This document shows positions 1 to 7,243 of a stretch of DNA of 15,735 bases, piece after piece (the stretch's first letter is position 1; every line of letters begins with the position of its first letter). Source of the DNA: Byssochlamys sp. IMV 00236 (Eukaryota > Ascomycota > Eurotiomycetes > Eurotiales > Thermoascaceae); assembly GCA_001931875.2 (NCBI GenBank), contig MSJH02000042.1, positions 1 through 15,735 of the forward strand. The letters are read 5' to 3'. Below the pieces are notes generated by a model. That model was not told the origin of the DNA and ran no database searches. It was given only the letters and a program-made list of their open reading frames with translations. Position numbers and translations under genes: made by a program.

Positions 1-35
1 TTTTTTTACCTTTAAAAGTAACAACGCGAGCAAAA

Positions 36-57
36 AGTCACTATCCAATCAGTGACT
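36..57. repeat. Small hairpin-forming inverted repeat
   Basis: AGTCACT (36-42) and AGTGACT (51-57) are perfect reverse complements around an 8-base loop. Flanking AAAA (32-35) and a T run after 58 can lengthen the stem with one bulged base. The function is unknown, and the stem followed by T could be chance in AT-rich DNA. Confidence 0.5.
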
Positions 58-199
58 ATTTTTGAAAAGCGTAATGTTTTCAATAACTCACTACTAATAG
101 TCGTCTTATCGTTATGAAGCTATCCTAAAGATAAACAGTACGAACGCGGTGCTGCTATGTATTAAACTAGCACACCTGCATAGTAAATAGCGTGAAGCC

Positions 200-349
200 C
201 ACTGATTCATATTGACGAATAAAAGATTAAGCTGTATGACCATGGAAACGTAAGATATGCTATTCACAGTAAAGATAGCTCATTTGACAAACTTGCTTTA
301 ACATAGGGGGCATTGAAAGCGATATTTCTTTCGAAAATATGAATCAGTG
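200..349. repeat. 14-bp perfect inverted repeat flanking about 122 bp
   Basis: CACTGATTCATATT at 200-213 is the exact reverse complement of 336-349. No target-site duplication is obvious outside the arms, and nothing between them looks coding. It could be the remnant of a small inverted-repeat element or a long-range hairpin. Confidence 0.5.
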
Positions 350-836
350 CAGATCGACTGGATCTATTAGCAAGATCAACCGAAGAGTTCAACTTCACAA
401 GCAGATCTTACATTCAGTTTCTCTCGCATAAATTGAGGCTTTATCGAAATAAGTCTTATTGACGATATGGTCCGAAAGCGACAAAAGGATTTAGTGAAGG
501 AGATATTACAGCACCTATAATGATGCAATCAATTGAGACAGCAATGCAAGGCAGTTCTTACTAACCGCAATCATCTTCAGTAGTAAGTAAACCAGGACAA
601 TGTTAGCTCTTTTACTTCCAATAGAAATGAACCTCCGCTCTATCAATGGACTTCAAGATATGAAATACATAGATGGTATTTATCAAAGCCCCTTCTTTTT
701 CTTTATAAACTTAATACAAAGCCCTTCTCTCTTTTTTCATGCGAGGCTTTGTAATGTGATGCATTTTATGGAGTATCCCAAAAAGGAAATCAGTATTTCC
801 TGGCTTGTCTTTGATAAGATGTTCTTATTGGGCAAG

Positions 837-850
837 AATAAACGTGTAAC
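837..850 (+). promoter_or_regulatory. Candidate upstream promoter motif of CDC50
   Basis: AATAAACGTGTAAC ends 57 bases before the CDC50 start and is followed by a T/C-rich leader. Near-identical copies occur before ATG27 (2766-2780) and before the 6720 locus (6546-6560). The repeated position and downstream C/T tract suggest a core promoter or transcription-factor site. No binding protein is assigned. Confidence 0.45.
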
Positions 851-907
851 ACTTTTTAGCTTTTTCTTTGTCTTTTTTTTTTCTTTGTTTTTCATATTTT
901 GAAAGAA

Positions 908-2398
908 ATGACAAAAGAAAATGATGAGACATCCGAGCAAGGAAAGACAAAGTCTCGTAGACCTCGCGGTACATTGAATAACAAGCAGAATTAATGTTGT
1001 AACTAAATAAAAACGGGAATGTAGATGGCCCATTTCAGCAACAGAAACTACCAGCTTGGCAGCCAGTGATGATTCCAAAGACAGTATTACCTACCTTGTT
1101 TATCATCGGTATCATCTTTTGTCCAGCAGGAGGTCTGCTTTGGTGGTCTAGTAATAGAGTAAGTAAAAAGAGAATGAATAAGAATGAATGCTTATTTCCT
1201 TTTTATCTCTCTTGCAGGTTGATGAAATTATGATCAATTACTCTTACTGTCGACAGTATCCAAATCCAGTGTATCTTGTTCCTGAATTATATGATTATCA
1301 ATTATCAAACAAGACAGTCAATTTAACTGAGATAGAGCCACCAGCATATCATTACTCTAATGAATCGACCTTTTTGAACCCAAACTGGGGAAATCCTAAC
1401 CAATTGACCGTTTCACGTTGTACATTAGACTTTACTGTGCCAACGACTATGAAGGGCCCTGTTTATATGTACTATCGATTAACCAACTTTTATCAAAACC
1501 ATCGTCAATACATAAAGAACTTTGACTCGAGTCAATTGTTGGGCGACGTCGTTTCTTCGACCACTCTACATACAGATTGTGACCCTTTGGCTTACTCTAA
1601 CGGAAAAGTGATATATCCATGCGGATTAATAGCCAATTCGATGTTTAACGGTATGTTCTAAATATATATATATATATATAGAGCACACACACTGATATGA
1701 TCTTGAATAGACACTGTATCCAATTTCACATCTATTGACCATCCTTCGCTCACCTACTCTTTTTCTTCCAACAATATCGCTTGGCCATCAGATAAAAAGA
1801 AGTACGGACCTACAAAATATCCCCTGTCAGACATTGTACCACCTCCCAATTGGTCTAATCGCTATCCTAATGGCCAGTACACGACAGAATACCCTCCTCC
1901 AAACTTGTCTCAAGATGAGAATTTCATGGTCTGGATGCATGTCGCTGCCCTTCCTGATTTCCGCAAGATTTGGGGAAGAAATGACTCGAGTGATTTGCCT
2001 GCTGGTCGCTGGAGAGTAACGATTGATATGAGTAAGTATGCACTGTACTCTTTTTATCTCTTTACTGAATCTCTCTTGCCAGATTTTGATACACTTCAGT
2101 ACAGTGGTACGAAATGGTTAGTCTTATCGACAACTACTCCATTAGGTGGTCGAAATCCCTATTTGGGTATTGCATATATGGCCATTGGTGCCATCTGTAT
2201 ATTACTGGGTATCGTGTTTAGTCTAAGACACTTGATCAAGCCAAGGTAAGATGATTAGATGATATGTATAACCTATATTAATTCATTTAAAAACTTAGAA
2301 AATTGGGTGATGAATCATATTTATCTTGGAATCAGCCTGGAGGTGGACTTCCAAAGAATAAGAGAGCAAATGAACTAGAGCACCTTCATAAAGAATAA
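908..2398 (+). CDS. cdc50: Cdc50/Lem3 family P4-ATPase (flippase) beta subunit
   Basis: The gene encodes a non-catalytic subunit that pairs with P4-ATPase phospholipid flippases, needed for their ER exit and activity at Golgi, endosome or plasma membrane. Exons are 908-968, 1025-1158, 1218-1650, 1711-2031, 2083-2245 and 2299-2398. All five introns (51-60 nt) are GT-AG with consistent phases, giving 403 residues, normal for the family. Family hallmarks are FQQQKLPAWQP (about 24-34), a first membrane segment (about 41-63), a large lumenal domain, QNHRQY (158-163), YPCGLIANSMFND (198-210), and a second membrane segment (about 344-365) followed by RKLGDESYLSWN. Four lumenal cysteines (76, 133, 186, 200) fit the conserved disulfide set, and several N-x-S/T sequons are present. 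The ATG at 908 has G at -3. The first intron (969-1024) must be removed, because the unspliced frame meets TAA. Intron 3 carries an (AT)n run. Family call very secure; paralogue identity (Cdc50, Lem3 or Crf1) not resolved. Confidence 0.95.
1662..1680. repeat. (AT)n microsatellite in CDC50 intron 3
   Basis: This is about 19 bases of alternating A and T just inside intron 1651-1710. It is probably length-variable and lies outside coding sequence. Confidence 0.85.
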
Positions 2399-2416
2399 TC
2401 CATGTAACATTTTGTA
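2384..2416. repeat. Direct repeat copy 1, across the CDC50 stop codon
   Basis: The 33 bases from CTTCATAAAG to TGTAACATTTTGTA match 2755-2789 with three substitutions and two single-base gaps (30 of 35 aligned columns by eye). Copy 1 encodes the last codons and stop of CDC50; copy 2 is the ATG27 promoter motif. The 338 bases between the copies hold no recognisable gene. Confidence 0.6.
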
Positions 2417-2703
2417 TAAATTAATCCATCATCTTCTTCATGATTCTTTCTTCTCTTTTTTGGACAATACACTATTATGAATGCACTCAAAAAACAAATA
2501 AAAATGAACCAACGATGATAATTGCTTTCTCGATTGTTTTTTAACTTCTTTTCGTGGCCTATGACAAAAGAGGAGCAAAAATTCGACTCAAGGAAACAAT
2601 GGAATTTATGAGAAGTGAAGGATGCTTCAAAAGAAATTGAATGGGGATATACCGTCTGGCAGTTCATGAATTTGTATACTACATCAACATCTTTAAGAGT
2701 GAT

Positions 2704-2720
2704 CTGACTGATCAAGTCAG
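2704..2720. promoter_or_regulatory. Palindrome CTGACT-N5-AGTCAG upstream of ATG27
   Basis: CTGACT (2704-2709) and AGTCAG (2715-2720) are perfect complements around GATCA, about 110 bases before the ATG27 start. The symmetry fits a dimeric transcription-factor site, and the TGACT/AGTCA halves resemble bZIP half-sites. The role is inferred only. Confidence 0.3.
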
Positions 2721-2754
2721 CGCCACATAAAATTGCCAATCGAAACGAATCTAG

Positions 2755-2789
2755 CTTTCATAAAGGATAAACCGTGTAACATTTTTGTA
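2755..2789. repeat. Direct repeat copy 2, containing the ATG27 promoter motif
   Basis: This copy pairs with 2384-2416. It contains GATAAACCGTGTAAC (2766-2780), the best match to the motif found upstream of CDC50 and of the 6720 locus. Confidence 0.6.
2766..2780 (+). promoter_or_regulatory. Candidate upstream promoter motif of ATG27
   Basis: GATAAACCGTGTAAC ends 50 bases before the ATG27 start, and a period-6 C/T tract (about 2791-2818) lies between. Spacing and architecture match the CDC50 upstream copy at 837-850. Confidence 0.45.
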
Positions 2790-2790
2790 C

Positions 2791-2818
2791 CTTTTCTTTT
2801 TCTTTTTCTTTTTCTTTA
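2791..2818. repeat. Pyrimidine microsatellite (CTTTTT)n in the ATG27 leader
   Basis: This is a tandem C/T-rich run with a period of about six bases, directly before the ATG27 start. Such tracts in fungal promoters often lie near the transcription start. Here that is inferred from position. Confidence 0.7.
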
Positions 2819-2830
2819 TATAAAATAGAG

Positions 2831-4208
2831 ATGAAGACAGTCTTTGTATTAGGTCTATTATTCTATTCAAGTGCCTTTGCCTTGCAGAATTACTGTAATT
2901 CGGGTTATAAGCCGATCGGAGACAAGTCTTTGACACTTGATTTATCCAAACTAAACCAGTAACGTTTTTTTGTTGTGCACGTATTATATAACAAAACTGA
3001 CCATCATTAAAAAGAGAATTTACACTCTATCAGAATAAAAGTACACCTCCTTCAACCCGATCAGTCATCACCCAGATAAACATGTGTGATGCTCTTTCAA
3101 TTTCTAAAGAAAGCCAATTTCAATGCAAAAAGGGGACAGTAAAGTTTTAATGACGTATAAAATATACAAAAACGCTAATCTCGCTTATAGTACATTTGTC
3201 AAAAGGTTGTTTATAACCAAGATAACAAAGACTTTGTAGCCGAAGTACTCACCATTGCTGGTGAATTTGAAAAGTAAATTATAAAGAGAAAAAAAAAGAG
3301 AGAGAGGTTATTCACTGCTATCCTCTAGATCAAAGCTTGATGCCGAATTTAAACCCGTGAAATCTGAAGCAGATAGTACAAAGAGTAAGAAAAGACAACA
3401 ACAAAAGTATAATATAATATATATATATATATATATATTGATATTGGGTGTTTCTTAGGTGGATACCAATATTCTTTGACTTTATCTGGTGGTGATAATG
3501 GTCAGAGCGCGCTTATCACATTAGAATGCGATACATCTCAATCTCGTGAGGTATTCAAGATGTGATCTAAAAAGATGGATTAATAACTAATAACGATTAT
3601 AGGATAAGCCTACAGAACCAACCATTGTCTCTTTCCATAATAATGTATTGACACTTCAATGGAAAACTGTATTTGCATGCGCGTAAGTGATCAAACAAAG
3701 AGTAAAAAAAAAAAGAGCAGTTGGCTTGACATTCAATAGTACAGAACCTCAGGAAAAGAAACCTGATGATGGTGGTCATCAAGGAGGAAATGAAGAACCA
3801 AAGAAGGAAGGCATGTCTGGTATTCGCATCTTCTTTACAATGTGAGTATAGATAGAATTCATTTTGAACATTTCTAAACCGCTTCCTTCAGTATATTTGT
3901 CTTGCTTGCTGTTTACTTTATTGGTGGTGCATTCTATAACTATAGAGTGTATAATGCCCGAGGCTTGGATCTTATTCCTCATAGAGGTAAGGAATATAGA
4001 AAATGTAGTACACTCTTGAAACTGACATTTCTCCTTAAAAAAAAAAAAAGAATTCTGGCTTGATCTACCTTATCTTATTAGGGTAAGAAAGTAGAAAAAG
4101 TAGATAATGTATATACTCATGACTATTCTACTTTAGGACTTGATTGCACATATCATTGATTCCATCATGTCTCGTCGTCGTGGAGGCGGAGGCTATGTTG
4201 CTGTATAA
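2831..4208 (+). CDS. atg27: Autophagy-related protein 27 (Atg27) family
   Basis: This is a type I membrane protein of Golgi, endosome, vacuole and Atg9-vesicle membranes; in yeast it supports Atg9 traffic and autophagosome formation. Exons are 2831-2958, 3015-3138, 3191-3273, 3329-3384, 3459-3550, 3603-3682, 3740-3841, 3892-3986, 4051-4082 and 4137-4208. All nine introns (50-74 nt) are GT-AG with matching phases, giving 287 residues (yeast protein 271). It has a signal peptide (about 1-17, ending SSAFA) and a lumenal domain with six cysteines (C22, then INMCDAL, FQCKKGT, TYICQK, LECDTS, VFACA), as expected of a mannose-6-phosphate-receptor-like fold. An acidic, Gly-rich linker precedes a membrane segment (about 217-238), and the short tail ends GGGGYVAV. 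That terminal YxxPhi motif corresponds to the YSAV sorting signal of yeast Atg27. For intron 2, acceptor 3190 was preferred over 3205 because it keeps a conserved cysteine (GTYICQ). The gene is tail to tail with the NVJ2-like gene. Confidence 0.88.
3419..3438. repeat. (AT)10 microsatellite in ATG27 intron 4
   Basis: About 20 bases of alternating A and T lie inside intron 3385-3458, which is lengthened to 74 nt by it. It is non-coding. Confidence 0.85.
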
Positions 4209-4273
4209 TATATATTTATATATATATGAATGCGATGATATTTTATTATTATCAATGTATAAATGAAATGAGA
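4209..4273. terminator. Shared 3' region of convergent ATG27 and NVJ2-like genes
   Basis: Only 65 bases separate the two stop codons. The region is extremely AT-rich with TA runs. On the minus strand AATAAA (plus 4242-4247) lies 27 bases past the NVJ2 stop. No canonical AATAAA is seen for ATG27. The 3' UTRs almost certainly overlap. Confidence 0.5.
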
Positions 4274-6091
4274 TTAAACAAATGCAATAGAGGAGCCTTG
4301 ATCTATGATGTCCTTTTTATCCTTGTGAGCCATGGCAGGTGAAATATTAACAGCGGTCGATGCACATGTCTTGGTTTTGTTGAGTAATGCTAATGAGCTA
4401 GACTTTCTTAGTCGAACAACATGACTGGATGTGTCACTTGTTATACTCTCTTTTGATTCAGTCTGCTGAATGCCAAGTGAACTTTTTGAATCCATTGTTT
4501 GAAGTGAATCATCCATATTTGATGACAATGATGAACAAATGGATGCATCTTCAGGTGGAGAAGTAGATAAAGCAAAATGATAAAACTCTTGCTCTGCAGG
4601 AGTAGATTTCACTATTTGTTGTTGTTGTTGTTGTTGTTGTTGAAATAGTTCTGGTAGAGCCTTTGCGGTAGTTAATAAATCTTCATCTAGTTTTAATCTA
4701 TGCATGGGAGGTTCTTTTTTGGTGTCATTCTGTAACACACATTCTTCTTTTGCTATTGTTTTGTCTTCTTTATTAGGCAATTCCTGAACTTGTTCTTCTT
4801 GGTGTTCAAAGATGCCACCTTCCCCATTCATTGGGAAGAAGATGATATCATCAAAGTTAGGCAAGACCATTGTTTCAACAATAAATTCTTGAATCTTTGT
4901 TTCAATTGCCTTGACAACCACTGAGTAACCTACACGTTTTTCCCAGACGACAGGTTCTACCTTCCATTTCATCTTGGGTGGTTCATGAAAAGCATACCAA
5001 ATTCGGTTGGTTGGGGGCTCCTTAATTTTCATTAGTACTTTTCCTTGAATTTCTTCCAACGTGATTGCCAAGATGATATCGATGGTAAAAGGGCGCAGTC
5101 GATCAGAATATTTCCACTTGAGTACCGTTTCGATCTCGATTCGGATACATCCATCATAATGTAAGTTAGCTTCAGCAGACAGTTCACCACTAGGGCTAAT
5201 TCCGAGCAGTTTGGGATGAGTGATACGAGGTATTGAATGACCAGGATCAACCGATCTGACAGTGATTTCACCCAAAAATGGCGGTCTTTTTGCATTAATT
5301 TTGTCCAACTTCGAAACAATTTTTTTATAGAGAGCATCCTTGATATCTTGAGTTCTATAGACAGAAAGGAAAATACGACCAAGTATAGCATTGAACCACT
5401 GGGTCTGAAAGTGGTATTCATCACTATGGATAGCCGTGATCAGCTGATTCATGGATGATTGGTCAAAGTGGGTATTGTCCTTTTTGATGGTAAATGAAGG
5501 TGATGTTGTTTTGGAAGCACGAATGAAAGTAAAATACCAGTCTTCTTTTTCGATGCATCGTCTACAATTGATATAATATGTTTGATTGTTATTTTCGAGT
5601 TTTATATGCTGCGGTTTTGAGAATAGTTCAAAGTCTTGTAATCCTGGTGGGTGAATGGATACCTTGCAGTCACTCAAGATGATGACACCTTTACAATCCA
5701 ACTGTTTCTCTGAGTCATATAGATAAAGTGTATTGTACTTTAATACTGAAAAGTATAATCGGCTGTTCTGATGGTTGTTATTTCTTATATATGAAGCGAC
5801 AATATCCCCAATAGATGACGTATCGTCATCATCAATTATATCATCTTTATGCACTTTCAACCATCCCACTTTATATAATTGGTTGCTCGTATTCTCGTCA
5901 TTTACTGGGTCTTGATTAGAATTGGCATTGTTGTTATTGTTGCTATAATGCTTCTTGTAGGATAATCGGTTATAGATTGGGATGATGAATTTGCTTAAAA
6001 TAAAATATATAGCGCATGTGATGATGATCATTATTGGAAAGAATGTTATTCCACCTATAAAATAACCAAATAGAAAAGATGCTGACACCAT
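4274..6091 (-). CDS. nvj2: NVJ2/TEX2-like SMP and PH domain lipid-transfer protein
   Basis: The protein is predicted to be anchored in the ER and to move lipids at membrane contact sites; yeast Nvj2 acts at the nucleus-vacuole junction and in ER-Golgi ceramide transfer. This is one uninterrupted exon of 605 residues. An N-terminal membrane segment (about 5-38) precedes an Asn-rich linker, a PH-like domain (about 72-193, from YKVGWLKV to EDWYFTFIRAS), and an SMP lipid-binding domain (about 224-420, with QWFNAILGRIF, GEITVRSVDPG and LPNFDDIIFFP). The C-terminal tail (421-605) is polar, with a nine-glutamine run (484-492) and many serines. The start at 6091 was chosen because it places the membrane segment at the N-terminus and has a good context (AAAATGG). 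The frame stays open for 74 more codons through a T41 tract, which would add poly-Phe/Ser and is judged to be 5' leader. Yeast Nvj2 is longer (770). No intron is present, unlike the neighbouring genes. Confidence 0.9.
   Translation of the reverse strand: MVSASFLFGYFIGGITFFPIMIIITCAIYFILSKFIIPIYNRLSYKKHYSNNNNNANSNQDPVNDENTSNQLYKVGWLKVHKDDIIDDDDTSSIGDIVASYIRNNNHQNSRLYFSVLKYNTLYLYDSEKQLDCKGVIILSDCKVSIHPPGLQDFELFSKPQHIKLENNNQTYYINCRRCIEKEDWYFTFIRASKTTSPSFTIKKDNTHFDQSSMNQLITAIHSDEYHFQTQWFNAILGRIFLSVYRTQDIKDALYKKIVSKLDKINAKRPPFLGEITVRSVDPGHSIPRITHPKLLGISPSGELSAEANLHYDGCIRIEIETVLKWKYSDRLRPFTIDIILAITLEEIQGKVLMKIKEPPTNRIWYAFHEPPKMKWKVEPVVWEKRVGYSVVVKAIETKIQEFIVETMVLPNFDDIIFFPMNGEGGIFEHQEEQVQELPNKEDKTIAKEECVLQNDTKKEPPMHRLKLDEDLLTTAKALPELFQQQQQQQQQIVKSTPAEQEFYHFALSTSPPEDASICSSLSSNMDDSLQTMDSKSSLGIQQTESKESITSDTSSHVVRLRKSSSLALLNKTKTCASTAVNISPAMAHKDKKDIIDQGSSIAFV
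4617..4643. repeat. CAA/TTG trinucleotide repeat encoding poly-glutamine
   Basis: This tandem triplet run within the NVJ2-like gene encodes nine consecutive glutamines in its disordered tail. All-CAA codon use marks it as a true microsatellite, so its length may vary between strains. Confidence 0.85.
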
Positions 6092-6189
6092 TTTATGAAA
6101 TATAAAGAATAAAGAAAAAAAGGAGAGGAGAAAGAAAGAGAAATAAATAGAGAGAAAAAAGGGAGAGGATAAAGAAGAAGAAGAAGAAG

Positions 6190-6230
<41 letters not shown>
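6190..6230. repeat. 41-base homopolymer A tract (poly-T on the NVJ2 strand)
   Basis: This uninterrupted run of A is preceded by GAA repeats, about 100 bases upstream of the NVJ2-like start. Long poly(dA:dT) runs exclude nucleosomes in fungal promoters, so it may be the nucleosome-free core of this promoter. Its exact length is likely unreliable in an assembly. Confidence 0.9.
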
Positions 6231-6232
<2 letters not shown>

Positions 6233-6545
6233 CAAAGGATATGATAAAAACAACATTGACCAAGCGGTCACTGAATTTAACCAATAAACAATTAAATTTC
6301 GATCATTTACCAAATTTCATTCTAGACTTTACAAACAAAAAGGTTAAATAAAACAAGAATGATGATATACAGAGCATATATCTGATAGTCATTTTATTTA
6401 ATACACAGTAATGGTGTTTCCATAGAAATAAATTGAATGTCAGAAAATAAACGTGAAGATTACAAGAGAAAATATACAAAACTTATTGTGGTACTTCTAT
6501 ACTTTAAAACTAATCATTTATGACTGATAAATAATAGATTAAGAA

Positions 6546-6560
6546 AATAAACCGTGTAAT
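6546..6560 (+). promoter_or_regulatory. Third copy of the ATAAACCGTGTAAY motif
   Basis: AATAAACCGTGTAAT is followed by a (CTTTT)n tract (6594-6632), as at CDC50 and ATG27, but here it lies about 160 bases before the first ATG (6720). It suggests that the 6720 locus has, or had, a functional promoter. Confidence 0.4.
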
Positions 6561-6593
6561 GATATACTTTTTTAAAGAAACTTGCATCTTCAG

Positions 6594-6599
6594 CCTTTC

Positions 6600-6632
<33 letters not shown>
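6594..6632. repeat. (CTTTT)n pyrimidine tract
   Basis: This is a period-5 tandem C/T run that continues into an uninterrupted T tract. It is the C/T-rich part of a promoter-like region upstream of the 6720 locus. Confidence 0.75.
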
Positions 6633-6719
6633 GGCTTGATAAATATTGTAACACGGACACACGTGGGGGTTTTTTTTTAATTAAACGTGAAAAATAAAGA
6701 CTTTTGATCAAAGTCCAAA

Positions 6720-7074
6720 ATGTCAAGATTCCTAGGTAATATGAACTACTTCACCGTGAGATTTACGCAGGTTGCAAAATATGGGAGAGTCAAAGATGTT
6801 ATCATCTATGGAGCTCAAGTTCATATCATGTATTGTTATGTCTAAATACACAATTGCGGCTTTTATCTTCTCCCAGCATCCTTCTCATGATGAACGAGAG
6901 ATACAATGTGCATTTGTTGATCTTGCTGATGCATACAGCAGCATCAGAGAGGTTGATCATGTTTATAGTCGATCTACAAACATAATGCTCAGTTTTGAAT
7001 GCTACGAGGGTTTCTTCTCCTATACATGTAGAGTCACTATACAACTTTTCACTACCAAAGTCTCTGCCTAACCT
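6720..7074 (+). pseudogene. N-terminal fragments of an uncharacterised fungal protein
   Basis: Two plus-strand frames look coding. One starts at ATG 6720 (MSRFLGNMNYF...) and stops after 42 residues. The other (open from about 6772 to 7074) is more protein-like, with DEREIQCAFVDLADAYSSI and a Cys/Phe-rich end. They lie in different frames, with no clean GT-AG intron of usual length joining them, so the locus is probably frameshifted, or carries introns I cannot place. I do not recognise a domain. It probably forms one locus with 7244-7826. Confidence 0.3.
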
Positions 7075-7243
7075 AAGGTTGCCCAGTTCACTCTCCCTAA
7101 TTAAAATACGATGTCATCATAATTACACGTGTTCTTGTATCTTTGTTGATAGACTGACAGCATAAAATTAGAATAAATAACAACATTTCTTTTTTTTTTT
7201 TTCTCCTTGAAAAGAAATAAACATATTTAGTTTGACGCTGCAG

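Larger units (their letters stand above)
1..907. other. Intergenic region left of CDC50, no convincing gene
   Basis: I see no open frame with believable coding content. Short frames are interrupted; for example, a plausible stretch near 430-560 is broken by a stop. The region holds a small hairpin (36-57), a 14-bp inverted repeat (200-213 and 336-349), the promoter-like motif at 837-850, and a T/C-rich run (about 851-900) that probably forms the promoter and leader of CDC50. It could include the decayed end of an upstream gene, but I cannot identify one. Confidence 0.5.
2399..2830. other. CDC50-ATG27 intergenic region
   Basis: This is the CDC50 3' region followed by the ATG27 promoter, with no supportable gene. 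An AATAAA at 2497-2502 is a candidate polyadenylation signal for CDC50. It also contains the 17-base palindrome at 2704-2720, direct repeat copy 2 with the promoter motif (2755-2789), and a (CTTTTT)n-like run just before the ATG27 start. The minus-strand open frame here overlaps the CDC50 end and does not resemble a protein. Confidence 0.6.
6092..6719. other. Divergent intergenic region, NVJ2-like gene and 6720 locus
   Basis: There is no supportable gene. From 6100 to 6230 the plus strand is almost pure purine (C/T leader for the minus-strand NVJ2 gene), ending in an A41 run. Other signals are the palindrome TGACC-AAGC-GGTCA (6257-6270), a CCAAT element near 6280, the motif AATAAACCGTGTAAT (6546-6560), a (CTTTT)n tract (about 6594-6632), and CACGTGGG at 6660-6667, which matches the E-box recognised by Pho4-type bHLH proteins. 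Regulatory roles are inferred from sequence only. Confidence 0.5.

Noticed and set aside
430..570. Protein-like stretch (KATKGFSEGDITAPIMMQS) as an upstream gene remnant
   Set aside because: It is short, with an in-frame stop before and after it and no recognised family. It is too weak to annotate.
1..600. Possible tRNA, snRNA or other structured RNA gene
   Set aside because: I found no cloverleaf arms with a B-box-like sequence and no recognisable snRNA motif. Only simple inverted repeats are present.
737..1078. 113-codon minus-strand open frame over the CDC50 start
   Set aside because: It is antisense to CDC50 exons 1 and 2 and its promoter, with Lys/Phe-rich low-complexity content from T/C tracts.
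2386..2739. 117-codon minus-strand open frame between CDC50 and ATG27
   Set aside because: It overlaps the CDC50 stop and the ATG27 promoter palindrome, its composition is irregular, and it has no recognisable domain.
3191..3205. Alternative acceptor at 3205 for ATG27 intron 2
   Set aside because: It also keeps the frame but deletes the five residues YICQK, including a cysteine expected in the lumenal domain. The acceptor at 3190 is better placed after its branch site.
6093..6284. Poly-phenylalanine small protein on the minus strand
   Set aside because: It is just translation of the T41 and C/T leader in another frame.
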